A stretch of 64,000 bases of DNA. Origin: Leptolyngbyaceae cyanobacterium (GTDB taxonomy: Bacteria; Cyanobacteriota; Cyanobacteriia; Cyanobacteriales; Aerosakkonemataceae). The position numbers and the translations under genes are program-made. Positions 43,708 through 53,561 of the stretch are shown piece by piece; within the stretch, counting starts at the first letter, position 1, and every line of letters begins with the position of its first letter. Location: positions 1 to 64,000 of the forward strand of contig DATNQN010000137.1 in assembly GCA_036703985.1 (NCBI GenBank), written 5' to 3'. The notes under the pieces are model-generated. The model was given only the letters and a program-made list of their open reading frames with translations, was not told where the DNA came from and did not search any database.

Positions 43708-45963
43708 TCATCCTAGTGAGAGTGTGCGAGCCAGGAAGAACGCCCATGTAGTAGCGATTCCTCCCAGGAGGTAGTGAGCCACCCCCACAGCCCGACCCTG
43801 AACGATGCTCAGAGCGCGAGGCTGAATTGATGGGGCAACTTTTAGCTTATTGTGTGCCCAAACAATGGATTCGATCAACTCTTGCCAGTAGCCGCGACCG
43901 CTGAACAAGAACATCAAGCTAAATGCCCATACGAAGTGAGCGCCCAAGAAGATCAGACCGTAAGCAGACAATGGCGTGCCGTAGGACTGAATTACTTGAG
44001 AAGCTTGAGCCCACAGGAAGTCGCGCAACCAACCGTTGATAGTCAGAGCGCTTTGGGCAAAGTTACCGCCCGTGATGTGAGCTACTGTACCATCTGGATC
44101 GACAGTTCCCCAGACATCGGATTGCATCTTCCAACTGAAGTGGAAAAGTACCACCGAGAGGCTGTTATACATCCAGAACAGACCCAGGAATACGTGGTCC
44201 CAACCAGATACTTGGCAGGTGCCGCCGCGACCGGGGCCATCACAGGGGAAGCGGAAGCCCAAGTTAGCTTTGTCTGGAATCAGACGAGAGCTACGGGCAA
44301 ACAGAACGCCCTTAAGCAGAATCAGAACGGTGACGTGAATGGTGAAGGCATGGATGTGGTGAACTAAGAAGTCCGCCGTACCCAATGCGATCGGCATCAT
44401 TGCCACCTTACCACCTACAGCAACGATACCGCCGCCGAAGGCATAGCTAGCAGGCTGAAGCGCGTTAGGAGCGGTAGAGCCTGGAGCTAAAGTGTGGATA
44501 TTTTGAACCCATTGTGCAAAGACTGGTTGCAGTTGGATGGCCGTATCCGAGAACATATCTTGGGGACGACCAAATGCCCGCATGGTGTCGTTATGGACGT
44601 ATAAGCCAAAGCTGTGGAAGCCCAGGAACATACACACCCAGTTCAGGTGAGAGATGATGGCGTCCCGGTGACGGAGAACGCGATCGAGGAGGTTGTTTTG
44701 GTTCACTACCGGATCGTAGTCCCGAACCATGAAGATGGCACCGTGAGCGGCTCCACCAACGATCAGGAATCCACCGATCCACATATGGTGAGTGAATATG
44801 GACAACTGCGTAGCATAATCAACCGCTAAGTATGGATACGGAGGCATCGCATACATATGTTGAGCGACGATTATGGACAGCGACCCCATCATGGCTAAGT
44901 TAATAGCCAATTGAGCGTGCCAGGAAGTAGTGAGTACTTCGTAGAGACCTTTATGACCTTCTCCAGTGAAGGGGCCTTTGTGGTTCTCTAGAATTTCCTT
45001 CATGCTGTGGCCGATACCCCAGTTTGTCCGGTACATATGGCCAGCAATGATGAACAGAACGGCGATCGCCAAATGGTGGTGTACGGTATCTGTCAACCAC
45101 AAGCTTCCGGTAACCGGATTCAAGCCGCCCTTGAAGGTTAGGAAATCAGCATACTGTCCCCAATCCAAGGTGAAGAAAGGCACTAATCCTTTCGAGAAAC
45201 TGGGATACAGTTGCGCCATCAAGTCGCGGTTGAGAATGAACTCGTGGGGCAGGGGAATATCTCCCGGAGCCACACCAGCATCCAGTAGCTTGTTCGCTGG
45301 CAAGGATACGTGAATCTGGTGGCCAGCCCAACCTAGTGAGCCTAGACCCAACAGCCCTGCCAAGTGGTGGTTCATCATCGACTCCACATTCTGGAACCAT
45401 TCCAGTTTGGGAGCGCGTTTGTGGTAGTGGAACCAACCAGCAAACAGCATCAGGGCTGCCATTACCAGACCGCCGATCGCGGTGCAGTAAAGCTGGAAGC
45501 TATTGGTGAAGCCAGCCGCACGCCACATATAGAACAGACCGGAAGTGATCTGAATCCCGTGGAAACCGCCGCCGACATCAGCATTGAGAATCTGTTGGCC
45601 TACGATCGGCCATACCACCTGAGCACTGGGTTTAATACCAGTGGGGTTGGTTAGCCAAGCTTCGTAGTTCGAGAATTTAGCGCCATGAAAATACATGCCG
45701 CTTAACCAGACAAAAATGACAGCCAAGTGACCGAAGTGAGCGCTGAATATCTTGCGCGAAACATCTTCTAAATCACTGGTATGGGTATCGAAATCATGGG
45801 CGAGGGCGTGAAGATTCCAAATCCAGGTGGTGGTTTTGGGGCCTCTGGCTAAAGTGCGATCGAAGTGTCCTGGTTGAGACCACTTTTCAAAGGAAGTGGG
45901 AACCGGATCTTTATCGACTACTACTCTTACCTTTGCTTCTCGCTCCGGAGGACTAATCGTCAT
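43708..45963 (-). CDS. psaA: Photosystem I P700 chlorophyll a apoprotein A1
   Basis: Partner of PsaB in the photosystem I reaction centre. 751 residues, usual length. The start [20 protein letters not shown], the FX loop [18 protein letters not shown] and many His-rich transmembrane segments are diagnostic. A strong ribosome site (GAGAGGAGAG on the coding strand) stands 8 bp before the ATG. It is the first gene of the psaAB transcript, which is normally light-regulated through a long leader. Confidence 0.99.
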   Translation of the reverse strand: MTISPPEREAKVRVVVDKDPVPTSFEKWSQPGHFDRTLARGPKTTTWIWNLHALAHDFDTHTSDLEDVSRKIFSAHFGHLAVIFVWLSGMYFHGAKFSNYEAWLTNPTGIKPSAQVVWPIVGQQILNADVGGGFHGIQITSGLFYMWRAAGFTNSFQLYCTAIGGLVMAALMLFAGWFHYHKRAPKLEWFQNVESMMNHHLAGLLGLGSLGWAGHQIHVSLPANKLLDAGVAPGDIPLPHEFILNRDLMAQLYPSFSKGLVPFFTLDWGQYADFLTFKGGLNPVTGSLWLTDTVHHHLAIAVLFIIAGHMYRTNWGIGHSMKEILENHKGPFTGEGHKGLYEVLTTSWHAQLAINLAMMGSLSIIVAQHMYAMPPYPYLAVDYATQLSIFTHHMWIGGFLIVGGAAHGAIFMVRDYDPVVNQNNLLDRVLRHRDAIISHLNWVCMFLGFHSFGLYVHNDTMRAFGRPQDMFSDTAIQLQPVFAQWVQNIHTLAPGSTAPNALQPASYAFGGGIVAVGGKVAMMPIALGTADFLVHHIHAFTIHVTVLILLKGVLFARSSRLIPDKANLGFRFPCDGPGRGGTCQVSGWDHVFLGLFWMYNSLSVVLFHFSWKMQSDVWGTVDPDGTVAHITGGNFAQSALTINGWLRDFLWAQASQVIQSYGTPLSAYGLIFLGAHFVWAFSLMFLFSGRGYWQELIESIVWAHNKLKVAPSIQPRALSIVQGRAVGVAHYLLGGIATTWAFFLARTLSLG

Positions 45964-46398
45964 GAAGACTCTCCTCTCTCTTTACAAGGCACGAGGGTTG
46001 ATCCAAATGAACTTTGAGGATAGACGGTAGAAACCTCACTAATTCAAGCAACGAGGAATGCCCCAGAGGAATTAACTCTTGTTAGGCCCCCTTCATTGCG
46101 AGGGTGAGTTTCTTTTGATGAATTATAGGGCTAGCTTCCCAACCTATTCTTCAGCACTTAACAATAATTCAAATTGGCTAGAGCGCAGACATACATTAGT
46201 TTTTACCCTATATCTCCTGGTTAAAAAGTCAAGGGGTATTTATATTTACTTTACAAAACTAAATAATTAGTTAAGATTAACAACTTATTTAAGGTAGGAA
46301 AAAGGCCACCATTAGAAGGGGTTGAGCCTTTTGGGATATATTCTCCTATGGACGGCTTGCAGAGAATTTTATTGTTGCTTATTTAGGAGTATTAAAAA
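45964..46398 (-). promoter_or_regulatory. psaA leader and promoter region
   Basis: 435 bp between psaA and the divergent lipoprotein gene. On the minus strand TTGACT (46232-46227) and TAGGGT (46210-46205), spaced 16 bp, give a weak sigma-70-like promoter, and a direct-repeat-like TTTTGTAAAGTAAAT lies just upstream, in the style of HLR1 sites bound by RpaB. That would make a leader of about 230 nt with several G/C-rich stems. A conserved psaA RNA motif is known in such leaders in other cyanobacteria; its match here was not verified. Short open frames in the gap were not believed. Confidence 0.4.
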
Positions 46399-48597
46399 GT
46401 GTTCGATCTGAAATGGCCCCATAGGGGTATAAAAAAATTAGTTAGCAGCTTAATGGTACTAGCGTTAATTTTTTGTCTGGCCAGTTGTAACGATCGCACC
46501 AGTATCAGCCAGTCATCTCAAAAAAGTAATCCCGCCCCAACTAGAAACATCCCTAAAATTGCCGAAGTTTCTCCTCCTAGCACTATTCAAGAACTACGCC
46601 AAGTATTAGAAAGTTACCGCCCCCAGGTAAAAATTCTCAGCCCCGGATCTGGTGAAGTACTGCAAGATAACACCGCTACAGTCAAACTCCAAGTAGAGGA
46701 TTTACCAATCTTCAAGAACGCCCGACTAGGTTTAGGCCCACATCTCCACGTCTTTTTAGACAACCGACCCTACGTAGCAGTTTACGACCTAAACGAGCCT
46801 TTAATCTTTAAAGACTTAGAACCAGGTACTCATACATTAAGAGTTTTTGCTTCTCGTCCTTGGCATGAAAGTTTCAAAAATCAGGGAGCATATGCCCAAA
46901 TTACATTTCATATACTTACTAAGACAGATGACAATAATCCCGACCTCGAAGAGCCACTACTAACTTATAGCCGCCCCCAAGGTAGCTATGGAGCAGAGCC
47001 AATCATGCTAGACTTTTATCTTGCAAACGCTCCCTTACAAATAGATGCAGGAAATTCCAGCAACGAAAATACAGATTGGCGAATTCGTTGCACCATAGAC
47101 GGCGCTACGTTCGTTGTTCAAGACTGGGAGCCAATTTATTTAACAGGATTTCAACCAGGTAAAAATTGGGTACAACTGGAATTAATAGACAAACAAGGTA
47201 ACCCAGTTAAAAACGCTTATAACAATAGCGTTCGCTTAATTAATTACGAACCTAATGGAAACGATACTCTTTCTCAGTTAGTCAGAGGAGAATTATCAGT
47301 TGCCGACGCACTTGGTATCGTCGATCCGAATTACACTCCGCCACCGCCGCCACCAGAACCAACACCGATTGAAACACCCGTTACCGAAGTAATTGAACAA
47401 CCAGAAACCGCGCCTACCGAAACAGCACCAGCCGAACCAATTACTCCCGATACACCTGCACCTGAAGAAACTTCAATACCAGAAAAAGTAGAGGAACCAC
47501 CTATTAAGGTTGAATCTTCCGCACCAGAACAAAAAGAAATAGAAGTTACAAAGCCTTTAGAAAAGCCCGAACCATCAGGATTCTACAATCGCGTTATCAG
47601 TCCGGAAGCCGCTCAACAAATCACAGCACCTAAAGAATTAGAAAAACGTAAATTTGGCGGATTCTTTAATCGCCCTCGTCGTTCTGAAGAAACGAAATTA
47701 CCTATATTAGTAGCACCGACCAACGCACCAACATCAGCCCCAGTTGCTCCTCCAGAATCAATTCCTCAAACAGAAGTTATTTCCGAACCAACATCTGGAG
47801 TAATTCAAAATCCAACTGAAGAATCTCAAAACTTAGGAGAAGAAGTTACAAAATCCGTAGAATTAAATTCGACAGATTCAGAAGGAAAATCATCATCTGA
47901 GCCGAGCGCTCCTGTGGAAAATATTCTGCAAGAAGACAAAGTTGAAGAAGCTGGTAATGCAGAAGTAGAAACCGCACCAGAAATAACGCCGACAGAAAAT
48001 GTCGAATCCACAGAAAATAGCAGCGCAGAACTTGATGAATCAACTGCAACTGATTCCCAAGTTACAAATTCAGATGTTGTACGAGAAACATCTTCTTCTA
48101 ATTTGCCAAATGATAATTCAACAGATGAAACAGAGACTTCTCAAATAAATAATACTCAAGCGGAAGCTAAAATCGATCCGAACAAAACTGCACCTGTATT
48201 GGTGAAGCCTCAGCCTAATAATGTATTTTCTAAGTTTTTCGATCGCTTCCGACGTTCACCATCCCCACCAGTAACGCCGCCAAGCAGCTTACCCCCTACT
48301 CTGCCAGAAATTATTAATTCTCCGACTCCGGAACAAACCACTTCTAAGCCAGTTGTTAATCCCGAAACCGCAACTCCTGAATCGGCTGTAAACCCCGAAA
48401 TAACGACTTCCGAGCCAGCACAGTCGGAAACAAGCACTGCTAGTCCTAACCCTGCGATCGGTAAATCAACCCCTGAACTAGAAGTTCCTAATTTAGATTT
48501 AGATGCAGAAGCTGAAAACTCAGCAGGAGATAGCGATACCCCAACCCCAGAAGTAGTAAAACCTTCAGAAGCACCAGGAGTCAGAAAAGAGGCTTGA
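46399..48597 (+). CDS. Pro/Glu/Thr-rich lipoprotein of unknown function
   Basis: 732 residues. The N-terminal signal ends in a lipobox FCLASC (Cys30). Residues about 65-310 form a folded domain with repeated beta segments (VKILSPGSGEVLQD, LGLGPHLHVFLDNRPYVAVYD, LEPGTHTLRVFASRPWHESF, then a second half with IRCTIDGATFVVQDWEP), conserved in style with cyanobacterial proteins of unknown function. The rest is a disordered chain rich in Pro, Glu, Thr and Ser with two similar basic inserts (KFGGFFNRPRRSEE and FSKFFDRFRRSPSPP). The start is GTG at 46399 with AGGAG ahead. The stop codon falls inside a hairpin element resembling an IS200/IS605 end, so the native C-terminus may have been altered. Confidence 0.78.
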   Translation: MFDLKWPHRGIKKLVSSLMVLALIFCLASCNDRTSISQSSQKSNPAPTRNIPKIAEVSPPSTIQELRQVLESYRPQVKILSPGSGEVLQDNTATVKLQVEDLPIFKNARLGLGPHLHVFLDNRPYVAVYDLNEPLIFKDLEPGTHTLRVFASRPWHESFKNQGAYAQITFHILTKTDDNNPDLEEPLLTYSRPQGSYGAEPIMLDFYLANAPLQIDAGNSSNENTDWRIRCTIDGATFVVQDWEPIYLTGFQPGKNWVQLELIDKQGNPVKNAYNNSVRLINYEPNGNDTLSQLVRGELSVADALGIVDPNYTPPPPPPEPTPIETPVTEVIEQPETAPTETAPAEPITPDTPAPEETSIPEKVEEPPIKVESSAPEQKEIEVTKPLEKPEPSGFYNRVISPEAAQQITAPKELEKRKFGGFFNRPRRSEETKLPILVAPTNAPTSAPVAPPESIPQTEVISEPTSGVIQNPTEESQNLGEEVTKSVELNSTDSEGKSSSEPSAPVENILQEDKVEEAGNAEVETAPEITPTENVESTENSSAELDESTATDSQVTNSDVVRETSSSNLPNDNSTDETETSQINNTQAEAKIDPNKTAPVLVKPQPNNVFSKFFDRFRRSPSPPVTPPSSLPPTLPEIINSPTPEQTTSKPVVNPETATPESAVNPEITTSEPAQSETSTASPNPAIGKSTPELEVPNLDLDAEAENSAGDSDTPTPEVVKPSEAPGVRKEA

Positions 48598-48645
48598 CAT
48601 ACTCTCCCGTCACGGCATAGCTTGGCGGGAGATTCTCCCAAAGCC
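48591..48645. repeat. Nested hairpin resembling an IS200/IS605-type end
   Basis: GGCTT...AAGCC (48591-48595 / 48641-48645) encloses TCTCCCG...CGGGAGA (48603-48609 / 48626-48632). The words TTGACATACTC and GGGAGATTCT are typical of the ends of IS200/IS605-IS1341-like elements as remembered from other cyanobacteria. No transposase or tnpB is beside it, so it would be a relic or a stand-alone structure. It may also terminate the lipoprotein transcript. Confidence 0.45.
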
Positions 48646-48722
48646 TTCATTTGATATCACTGGCTCAACGAGACAACGTAAAGTAAAGCGATCGCAGATC
48701 GCCCTTATTTCAAAAACACACT

Positions 48723-50225
48723 ATGGAACCCCGCGTAAGAGCCCCCCAACTACCCCAAAATAACCCCTGGCTCAATACAGAGCGTCCCTTATCCCTCCCA
48801 GAGTTAAAAGGGCGAGTTGTACTCTTGGACTTTTGGACATACTGCTGTATTAACTGCTTGCACGTTCTGCCTGACTTAAAGTTTTTGGAGCAAAAATACA
48901 AAGATAGCCTTACTGTGATCGGGGTTCACTCAGCTAAATTCGACAATGAAAAAGAAGTGGAAAATATTCGACAAGCTATTCTCCGCTATGACATAGAACA
49001 TCCGGTTTTAGTTGATAGCGATTTCCGAGTTTGGCAAGAGTATGCAGTGAAGGCGTGGCCTACATTAGTAATCATCGATCCGGAAGGTTACTATGTAGGT
49101 CATGTATCGGGGGAAGGTAATCTGCAAATTCTCGACAATAAAATTTCTGAATTAATTGAAGCGCATCGAGAAAAAGGCACGATTGATTTACGGGAGATCG
49201 ATCTTACTTTGGAAAAACAACAGCAACCTTTAAATACTCCTTTGGCTTTTCCCGGTAAAGTATTGGCATCTCAAAATGCTGATGGAAAAGAGTACTTGTT
49301 CATCGCTGATTCCGGTCATCATCGCATTATTGTTAGTAGTTTTAATGGGGAAGTGCTGCACGTTATCGGTAATGGCGCACCTGGTTTAACGGATGGTTCC
49401 TTTAAGGAAGCCCAATTTTTTTCTCCTCAAGGAATGGCTTTTGATGAAGATAATCAAATTCTTTATGTTGCCGATACGGAAAATCACGCGATCCGTCAAG
49501 TTAATTTACAAACTCAACAGGTTATAACAATTGCCGGGAAAGGAGAACAAAGCCATCATATTCGTCCCCACAGTGGCGCAGCTTTAGAAACAGCGCTTAA
49601 TTCTCCTTGGGATTTAGTTAAAGTGGGAAATAAACTATTTATTGCAATGGCTGGCCCTCACCAAATCTGGGAAATGGAGCTAGAAACAGGTATGGTGGAA
49701 ACTTATGCTGGTACGGGTGCGGAAGCTTGCGTTGATGGGGAGTTAACTGAATCGGCGTTTGCTCAACCTAGTGGTATTACTACTGATGGTCGAGAATTAT
49801 ATATTGCGGATAGCGAAGTTAGTTCTATTCGAGCAGTTGGTATTGTTGATGTTTTAAAAGTGCGAACTGTTTGCGGTAGTGGGGAACTATTCAGTTTTGG
49901 AGATGAGGATGGTATTGGCTCTAAAGTAAGGCTGCAACATTGTTTAGGAGTGGAATACGCGCCTGATTATCTTTGGGTGGCGGATACTTACAACCATAAA
50001 ATTAAGCGCGTCGATCCTCACACGGGGAATTGTATAACTATGTTGGGAGATGGAGAACCGGAATTAAAGGATGGTCAAGGTTTAGCGAGTAGCTTTTTTG
50101 AACCTTCTGGGCTAAGTGCTTTAGGTACTCATCTTTTTATTGCGGATACTAATAATCATGCAATTAGGAGGGTAGAACTAGATACCTTGATGGTAAGTAC
50201 GATCGCCTTTTCTAATAATTTATAA
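48723..50225 (+). CDS. Thioredoxin-like/NHL-repeat protein (NHLRC2-like)
   Basis: 500 residues. Residues about 10-155 form a TlpA/thioredoxin-like domain: VVLLDFWTYCCINCLHVLPDL carries the redox pair Cys42 and Cys45, and AYAVKAWPTLVIIDPEGYYVG has the cis-Pro. Residues about 165-495 are NHL beta-propeller repeats (LFIADSGHHRIIV, LYVADTENHAIRQV, LWVADTYNHKIKRV, LFIADTNNHAIRRV). The same order occurs in animal NHLRC2 and many bacterial homologues, whose role is not settled. No signal peptide, so it should be cytosolic. The nearest upstream gene is the lipoprotein at 46399. Confidence 0.92.
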   Translation: MEPRVRAPQLPQNNPWLNTERPLSLPELKGRVVLLDFWTYCCINCLHVLPDLKFLEQKYKDSLTVIGVHSAKFDNEKEVENIRQAILRYDIEHPVLVDSDFRVWQEYAVKAWPTLVIIDPEGYYVGHVSGEGNLQILDNKISELIEAHREKGTIDLREIDLTLEKQQQPLNTPLAFPGKVLASQNADGKEYLFIADSGHHRIIVSSFNGEVLHVIGNGAPGLTDGSFKEAQFFSPQGMAFDEDNQILYVADTENHAIRQVNLQTQQVITIAGKGEQSHHIRPHSGAALETALNSPWDLVKVGNKLFIAMAGPHQIWEMELETGMVETYAGTGAEACVDGELTESAFAQPSGITTDGRELYIADSEVSSIRAVGIVDVLKVRTVCGSGELFSFGDEDGIGSKVRLQHCLGVEYAPDYLWVADTYNHKIKRVDPHTGNCITMLGDGEPELKDGQGLASSFFEPSGLSALGTHLFIADTNNHAIRRVELDTLMVSTIAFSNNL

Positions 50226-50297
50226 ACAATATAATTGGTGATAAAAGAAATTTTGTCATTGAATATTTGATATTAATGGTCGATACATCTCCACCTT

Positions 50298-51152
50298 TTG
50301 GTTATTGCTGAAACTGTGAATCAAAAACTTGTGGAACTAAGAGATTTGTGTAGAAAACCTACTACCGAGCTACTTAGAGAGGCACTTTTGTGTAGACAAG
50401 AATTTTCTGAATCTGAAAGTAATTTCATTACATATATGGCTGGATTTTCTCATTATGAATTTGCCGAAAGTTTATTTTCAGATTTTAATTTATCCTTTTT
50501 AGAAAACACCTCAATATTTTTTGATGGAGAAAATAATAAGTTTCACTTCAAGATCTTATTACATGACAAATCTCATTACTGTGCTAAGTTACATATGGGA
50601 AGGATAGTACGTGATTACAACTCTCCAATGTTTTGGAGTAAAATGGAATTTAGGGATAAAGATGGTTTATACATTGATAGCCTTGGAAAGCAGCTACGCG
50701 GATGTTCTGGAGAACAGGTCAGAGCGTACATCGCACAAGGAATATCAGGTGTATCTGAAAATGTGGTGTCTTATCAAAGAGATTTGCAAGGTTATTGCGT
50801 AGTTACTCATTTCGTTAGAGCGGCTGAACCTAATACGGATATCAATGTGAAAACTGTTTTCAGCCGAGTCACAGCGTGTATTTTTGTGAACACCTGCGAA
50901 AAATCTTTCTCTAATCTATCACTTTATCAATTTCAACACCGAGTTGAGCTATACCCGTTACTAAAAAGTATATATTGGTATGTCATAGATGCCATACCGC
51001 CTGAAAAAGTTACAGATTTTTTACACAAAATTAAAGCCGATTTCAAGCTCATGCAATATGCAGGTGCAAAGCATGACTATCTTCAAGAAGTACTACCTGA
51101 AATTGATCGGATGGTACTAGAGCGATGCAATCAACTTTTGATAACTTCTTAA
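50298..51152 (+). CDS. Protein of unknown function (284 aa)
   Basis: The frame opens with TTG at 50298; a GTG at 50316 is equally possible and neither has a good ribosome site. The protein is soluble and mixed in secondary structure, rich in aromatic residues (FITYMAGFSHYEFAESLF, YNSPMFWSKMEFRDKDG, KSIYWYVIDAIPPEKVTDFL). No domain was recognised; prenyltransferase-like or polyketide-associated folds were considered without support. AT-rich codon use differs from the NHL gene before it, which hints at an acquired gene. It is followed by a dispersed palindromic repeat. Confidence 0.65.
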   Translation: MVIAETVNQKLVELRDLCRKPTTELLREALLCRQEFSESESNFITYMAGFSHYEFAESLFSDFNLSFLENTSIFFDGENNKFHFKILLHDKSHYCAKLHMGRIVRDYNSPMFWSKMEFRDKDGLYIDSLGKQLRGCSGEQVRAYIAQGISGVSENVVSYQRDLQGYCVVTHFVRAAEPNTDINVKTVFSRVTACIFVNTCEKSFSNLSLYQFQHRVELYPLLKSIYWYVIDAIPPEKVTDFLHKIKADFKLMQYAGAKHDYLQEVLPEIDRMVLERCNQLLITS

Positions 51153-51191
51153 AGAGAAAATATATAAATCTCGGCTCAATGCCCAGTATGT

Positions 51192-51285
51192 TACCAATTA
51201 ACTTTAACCGTGTCACTTATCTTTCCCCCTGCCCCCTGCCCCCCTGCCAAAATATAAAAGTGACAGCGCTTAAGTGAAATGGTAT
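51192..51285. repeat. Dispersed palindromic repeat, copy 2
   Basis: TTACCAATTAACTTTAACCG with TGTCAC on the left and GTGACAGCGCTTAAGTGAAA with TGGTAT on the right mirror the copy at 6945-7023; the core has an expanded CCCCCTGCC tract. Here the element lies between the unknown gene and the converging aar gene. Confidence 0.8.
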
Positions 51286-51395
51286 GTCATACCTCTAACT
51301 GCGCGATCTGCCCCCTACCCCCCTGCAACCTCAACGATAAAAATATAACTGAAGGCGATAGATATCATGAGGGGCGGGATTACCCCACCCCTCAA

Positions 51396-52421
51396 TTAAG
51401 CAAATTGTAACAACGGTTGAAATCCGTGCTTAACGGAAACTTGACCGATTTGCTCCATCTTTTCGACAGTGATTTGATTGCGTCCCCAAGAAAAATTGGT
51501 GTACCAATTTTCAAATTCCAGTAGCATTGATTCGGCAAAACAGGCGAATAATTGGCGTGCAGGTACGTCCATGTTGACGATTTGCATAATTTTCCACTCG
51601 ATGTCGAGGGAATGTTCGACAATGCCGCCATTGAGGACGAATACGTCTGGATGCTGTATTTTGCTGCCTAAATTTTTAGGGTAGCCGCCGTCAATTAACA
51701 GACACGGTTGCTTGAGTGTGGTGGGATCGATTTCTACGCCTTTGGGCATACTGGCTACCCAAACTATAATGTCAGCTAGGGGCAGGGCTTCCTCTAAACC
51801 CAAAATTTTTCCCCTACCGAGTTCTTCTTGTAAATTCTGCAATCGATCGCGATCGCGTGCGATCAACAACAATTCTGCCACATCAGTACGAGCGTTCAGC
51901 CAACGGCAAACAGCACTACCAATGTCGCCTGTTGCACCGCAAACTGCTACTGTCGCTTTAGATAGTTCAATACCCAACTTTTTCGATGCTTGTTCTACTT
52001 GGCGACAAATAATATAAGCAGTGTGGGTATTACCAGTGGTAAAGCGCTCAAACTCTAACTTGATATTCCGAACTTGGGTAATTTGATTTAGATTAAAGTT
52101 CTCAAAAACGATCGAGGAGAAGCCTCCTAAAGCCGTGATATTAATGCCGTGCTTTTGGGCGTGCGCCATTGCATTAATCACTTTACGGGTAGCGGCTTTG
52201 ATGCGACGAGTTGCCAGCATTTCTGGCAAAAAGCACGATTCTACATACCGACCTTCAATTTCTTGACCCGTAATACTTTTAACTTTAATGGTATCGACGA
52301 TTTGGGGTGGGGCAGAACACCAAAAATCCAAATCTCGATCGGCATATTCTGGGTAGCCCAAGTCTCTGGCGACTGCTTGGGCGTGTTCTAAACTGGTAAG
52401 GTGACCGATTAGACCAAACAT
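51396..52421 (-). CDS. aar: Long-chain acyl-[acyl-carrier-protein] reductase
   Basis: It reduces acyl-ACP to fatty aldehyde with NADPH, the first step of cyanobacterial alkane synthesis. 341 residues, normal length. The family start [20 protein letters not shown] is distinctive, as are [34 protein letters not shown] and the Rossmann segment [18 protein letters not shown]. The segment [13 protein letters not shown] lies near the C-terminal third. It is downstream of the aldehyde deformylating oxygenase gene on the same strand with a 183-bp gap that holds a perfect hairpin. Confidence 0.97.
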   Translation of the reverse strand: MFGLIGHLTSLEHAQAVARDLGYPEYADRDLDFWCSAPPQIVDTIKVKSITGQEIEGRYVESCFLPEMLATRRIKAATRKVINAMAHAQKHGINITALGGFSSIVFENFNLNQITQVRNIKLEFERFTTGNTHTAYIICRQVEQASKKLGIELSKATVAVCGATGDIGSAVCRWLNARTDVAELLLIARDRDRLQNLQEELGRGKILGLEEALPLADIIVWVASMPKGVEIDPTTLKQPCLLIDGGYPKNLGSKIQHPDVFVLNGGIVEHSLDIEWKIMQIVNMDVPARQLFACFAESMLLEFENWYTNFSWGRNQITVEKMEQIGQVSVKHGFQPLLQFA

Positions 52422-52512
52422 GAATTGCTTTAAGCAGACCTGTCAACCAGGTTTGACGAAAGTGGGTGGGATAAAAAACGTTTACTGAGACTTTACAATA
52501 CTACACAAAATG

Positions 52513-52542
52513 GCCGATTAGTACAGCGATCGACTAATCGGC
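52513..52542 (-). terminator. Hairpin between the alkane-synthesis genes
   Basis: A perfect 10-bp stem GCCGATTAGT / ACTAATCGGC with a 10-base loop containing GCGATCG. On the minus strand it is followed by CATTTTGTG, a weak T-tract. It could end or attenuate the transcript of the oxygenase gene, leaving the reductase gene to its own promoter. Confidence 0.55.
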
Positions 52543-52604
52543 ATGGTAGTTTATGCTAAAGCATCTCAAATTGGTTTTTTTCGAGTTTGCCAAGACTTGG
52601 TAGA

Positions 52605-53300
52605 TTAAGCAGCTGCTAACCCTTGGGCGGACATCTTCATGATGTCGCGATTGGAAAAACCTATATTACCAAGTGCTTCGCCATATTGAATCATGAAGTC
52701 CTCAACTAAGGCTTCTTTTTCCATGCCCAGAATGCGGGCGTCATTTTCTACCTGGTTAAGCATTTGCCAAACTATTGGTAGGTTCTGACGGTTGGCTTCT
52801 TCCAACTCAGCTTTGGATTGTTCAAAATTTTCTTTCAGCCAAACTTCGCCAAAGTTTAGGTGAGAGTATTCATCTTTTACTACTCCTTCAGTGATTTTAC
52901 GGGCGAAGGGGTCAGCCACGGGAATGTAAATGTTGTAAGCGGCGATCGCAAAACATTCGATAATCAATGCTTGAATGAGCAAACAAGTGACTACTTTGCC
53001 TTGCGGGAGTGCTTCTTGGAAATTTCGATGTAGTTGGGCGAAGAACTCCTGGGCGAATTTCATATCAGGAGTCACTTCTAAGTTGCGCCCACAAGCTTCA
53101 AAGCCTTTTTTATGGCGGCTCTCCATTTTGGAGAGTTTGATTAACTCGTCCTTGTGTTCGGGCAGCAGTTCAGCCAGTTGGATGTAATTTTCGTGGGCTT
53201 CTTGTTCGCCTTCAATCACGATCGCGTTGATGCGACTGTAGGCATCTTTGTAGGTTTCATTCTGGAAGTCAAGTGCTGGACTGGCTTCAACCTGCGGCAT
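52605..53300 (-). CDS. ado: Aldehyde deformylating oxygenase (alkane synthase)
   Basis: A ferritin-like di-iron enzyme that converts fatty aldehydes to alkanes or alkenes plus formate. 231 residues. All six iron ligands are present at the standard numbers: Glu32 ([10 protein letters not shown]), Glu60 and His63 ([16 protein letters not shown]), Glu115 ([15 protein letters not shown]), Glu144 and His147 ([12 protein letters not shown]); the conserved Cys70 is also there. The end reads [17 protein letters not shown]. With the acyl-ACP reductase it completes the pathway to heptadecane-type alkanes, which sit in the membranes. Confidence 0.98.
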   Translation of the reverse strand: MPQVEASPALDFQNETYKDAYSRINAIVIEGEQEAHENYIQLAELLPEHKDELIKLSKMESRHKKGFEACGRNLEVTPDMKFAQEFFAQLHRNFQEALPQGKVVTCLLIQALIIECFAIAAYNIYIPVADPFARKITEGVVKDEYSHLNFGEVWLKENFEQSKAELEEANRQNLPIVWQMLNQVENDARILGMEKEALVEDFMIQYGEALGNIGFSNRDIMKMSAQGLAAA

Positions 53301-53561
53301 AAGTTACTTGTCTCCTCAACATTACTGGGTAGATATCGGTCGATTCAAAAATCGACAAGTGGCTAAGAGCTAAAGTATGACAACTTAACTGGCAATTTAT
53401 ATACAATTTACCAGAATCGTCAAAAATCCCTGGTTTTCTTGTTAAAGTAACTCATTGAAATTACCTTATCATTACCCACGATCTGCCAAACTAGGATCTA
53501 GCCTGAGTCAGAAAAACAGAATTAATACCTAATTGTAAGCACATCCTTCTTTTAGATATAG

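Noticed and set aside
41616-45654. Many open frames on the plus strand opposite psaA and psaB, up to 171 codons
   Set aside because: They are antisense shadows of highly conserved, GC-rich photosystem genes. They have no ribosome sites or family features.
46079-46270. A 63-codon plus-strand frame upstream of psaA
   Set aside because: It lies in the psaA leader/promoter region, lacks a ribosome site and has no recognisable protein pattern.
50298-51152. A cyanobactin-type peptide prenyltransferase (PatF/LynF-like)
   Set aside because: Length is similar but no convincing motif was found and no cyanobactin precursor or protease gene is nearby.
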